DNA from: Microcaldota archaeon
GTDB lineage: Archaea > Micrarchaeota > Micrarchaeia > Micrarchaeales > Micrarchaeaceae
Length of the DNA: 6,959 nt
Direction: 5' to 3'
Assembly (NCBI GenBank): GCA_021819045.1
Contig: JAKASM010000017.1
Location: 1 to 6,959 of the forward strand
Shown: one piece after another, positions 6,385 through 6,959 of the stretch
Numbering within the stretch: the stretch's first letter is position 1
Layout of the letters: every line of letters starts with the position of its first letter
Notes under the pieces: model-generated
Told to the model about the DNA's origin: nothing
What the model saw: only the letters and a program-made list of their open reading frames with translations
Database searches by the model: none
Translations under genes and position numbers: made by a program

Positions 6385-6657
6385 TTAGGAGATTATCTCC
6401 CCTATCGCAAACCTTTCCTTCACTTCAGAGATTCTAGCCTTTACAGTGTCGCCCTCTTTTGCCCCTTTTATAAAGATCACGAATCCATCTTTTTTGGCTA
6501 TCCCGTCTCCTTTCGACGCAACTGCCTCAACCTTCAATTCAACTTCGTCACCCACCTTTACAGGTTTTGGTGCTCCGCCGAACCCTCCAAATCCGCCTCT
6601 TCCTCTTCTTCCGCGGCCTTCATCAGAGTAGCCGCTACTTCCTTCTTCTTGGTCCAT
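6385..6657 (-). CDS. TRAM-domain RNA-binding protein with Arg/Gly-rich N-terminus
   Basis: A 90-residue cytoplasmic protein. Residues 1-14 are acidic and polar, 15-28 form an RG/GGF tail (GRGRRGRGGFGGFGG), and 31-89 form one TRAM domain: VKVGDEVELKVEAVASKGDG, then IAKKDGFVIFIKGAKEGD and a final strand ending in IGEII. Free-standing TRAM proteins are typical of archaea; in methanogens some act as cold-shock-protein-like RNA chaperones that bind and melt structured RNA. The RG-rich tail would add nonspecific RNA binding, an inference from composition. ATG 6657 is the first ATG, GTG or TTG in the frame. However, the frame stays open for 58 further codons upstream, to a stop at 6832-6834, and the nearer part (AEEGRSEG through KENKSEY) resembles the acidic tail in composition, so the true N-terminus may be longer. 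The family call is secure. Confidence 0.9.
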   Translation of the reverse strand: MDQEEGSSGYSDEGRGRRGRGGFGGFGGAPKPVKVGDEVELKVEAVASKGDGIAKKDGFVIFIKGAKEGDTVKARISEVKERFAIGEIIS

Positions 6658-6827
6658 ATACTCACTTTTGTTTTCTTTTACGTCAGAATTAGAGCCATCA
6701 GAGATTCCATAAAAGATTCCTTCAGACCTTCCTTCTTCCGCACTAATATAAGGAATACCATAATATAAAAAGCTATGCCTGCATAGCGCTCGGCGAGAAA
6801 TTCTGCAGAGTTTATAGCAAGACCTAC
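6658..6827 (-). promoter_or_regulatory. Upstream/leader region of the TRAM gene
   Basis: Two TATA-like boxes are visible in minus-strand reading: a strong TTTTATATT at 6762-6770, which would give a leader of about 80 bases, and TTTTATGG at 6707-6714, which would give one of about 28. Flanking the nearer box are two copies of GGAATCT, seen on the plus strand as AGATTCC at 6702-6708 and 6714-6720. A 10-codon ORF (6678-6710) lies upstream of and out of frame with the TRAM start. Which promoter is used is not known. Confidence 0.4.
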
Positions 6828-6947
6828 TTAGCTATGTGACATCCTCCCACCCCTAAAGGATGTGGGCTTCCGCTGCCTTTCATCTATCTCCGATTGGCGT
6901 TTAGGATCATGGTATATTCTGAATCTGTATGCCATCACGGAATCCAT
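6828..6947 (-). pseudogene. tnpB: tnpB remnant: N-terminus joined to the right-end region
   Basis: From ATG 6935 the frame reads MAYRFRIYHDPKRQSEIDER, the typical TnpB N-terminus (family form A-Y-K/R-F-R-I-Y-P). It then passes directly into RKPTSFRGGRMSHS and a TAA at 6828-6830. ATG 6947 (MDSV before MAYRF) is an alternative start. TnpB is an RNA-guided nuclease of about 370-430 residues; here 35-39 remain, so the RuvC nuclease sites and zinc finger are gone. The frame is intact across the presumed deletion point (near 6870-6880), which means the short peptide could still be made but cannot be a nuclease. The last 14 residues are encoded by the conserved right-end sequence, as also occurs in full-length relatives. 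Confidence 0.75.
6839..6866 (-). other. Pseudoknot-forming right-end element (omega-RNA scaffold core)
   Basis: Two interleaved stems can form. Stem 1 is a perfect 7-base inverted repeat, ACATCCT (6839-6845) with AGGATGT (6857-6863). Stem 2 is CCCAC (6846-6850) with GTGGG (6862-6866). They share two bases, so they form either a pseudoknot or alternative folds. This layout is characteristic of IS200/IS605 right ends, where it serves as the transposase substrate and as the 3' scaffold of the TnpB guide RNA. Only the distal core of such a scaffold remains here. Confidence 0.65.
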
Positions 6948-6959
6948 ACCACCATATTT

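Larger units (their letters stand above)
6828..6959 (-). mobile_element. IS200/IS605-family remnant with internally deleted tnpB
   Basis: The minus strand carries a tnpB start and, about 65 bases later, the conserved right-end sequence of this family (GGAAGCCCACATCC, then GGGGTGGGAGGATGTCAC). A full element would have about 1.2 kb of tnpB between these parts, so this is an internally deleted, non-autonomous copy. The right end is near 6832-6838. The left end lies beyond the window edge. No tnpA is in view. Confidence 0.75.

Overview
The window looks archaeal. The protein families point that way: an M1 aminopeptidase like the tricorn-interacting factors, an archaeal SelB-like factor (aSelBL) with a ruined G domain, and a small free-standing TRAM protein. 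So do the signals. TATA-like boxes sit about 27 bases before several starts, which suggests leaderless mRNAs; an AGGTG ribosome site precedes one TTG start; and the surface proteins carry Thr-rich stalks and many N-glycosylation sequons. Base composition is moderate. The style would fit an acidophilic Thermoplasmata-type or Micrarchaeota/DPANN-type genome, but the lineage cannot be fixed from the sequence alone.

Layout, plus strand: (1) 3-1679, the catalytic and C-terminal parts of an M1 zinc aminopeptidase, cut by the left edge; (2) 1690-2769, a membrane GT2/GT21-type glycosyltransferase starting at TTG right behind it; (3) 2831-3778, a soluble protein of unknown family with its own promoter; (4) 3879-4118, a 79-residue basic protein with a possible CCHH zinc site; (5) 4127-5032, aSelBL, 8 bases behind gene 4 and starting at TTG.

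Layout, minus strand: (6) 5021-5581 (start uncertain) and (7) 5688-6233, two membrane-anchored, probably glycosylated surface proteins in one unit that converges on and overlaps the end of aSelBL; (8) 6385-6657, a TRAM RNA-binding protein with an Arg/Gly-rich tail and an unusual upstream region. At the right edge (about 6828-6959) lies a minus-strand remnant of an IS200/IS605-type element: the first roughly 20 codons of tnpB run almost directly into the conserved right-end pseudoknot, so the gene is internally deleted.

Three themes stand out: translation and RNA (genes 4, 5 and 8), the cell surface (2, 6 and 7) and peptide turnover (1). The most notable items are the two-gene operon of the CCHH protein with a GTPase-motif-free aSelBL, the miniature tnpB remnant abutting the open frame upstream of the TRAM gene, and the orphan protein at 2831-3778. 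No CRISPR array, tRNA or rRNA was seen. No gene-free stretch exceeds 300 bases.
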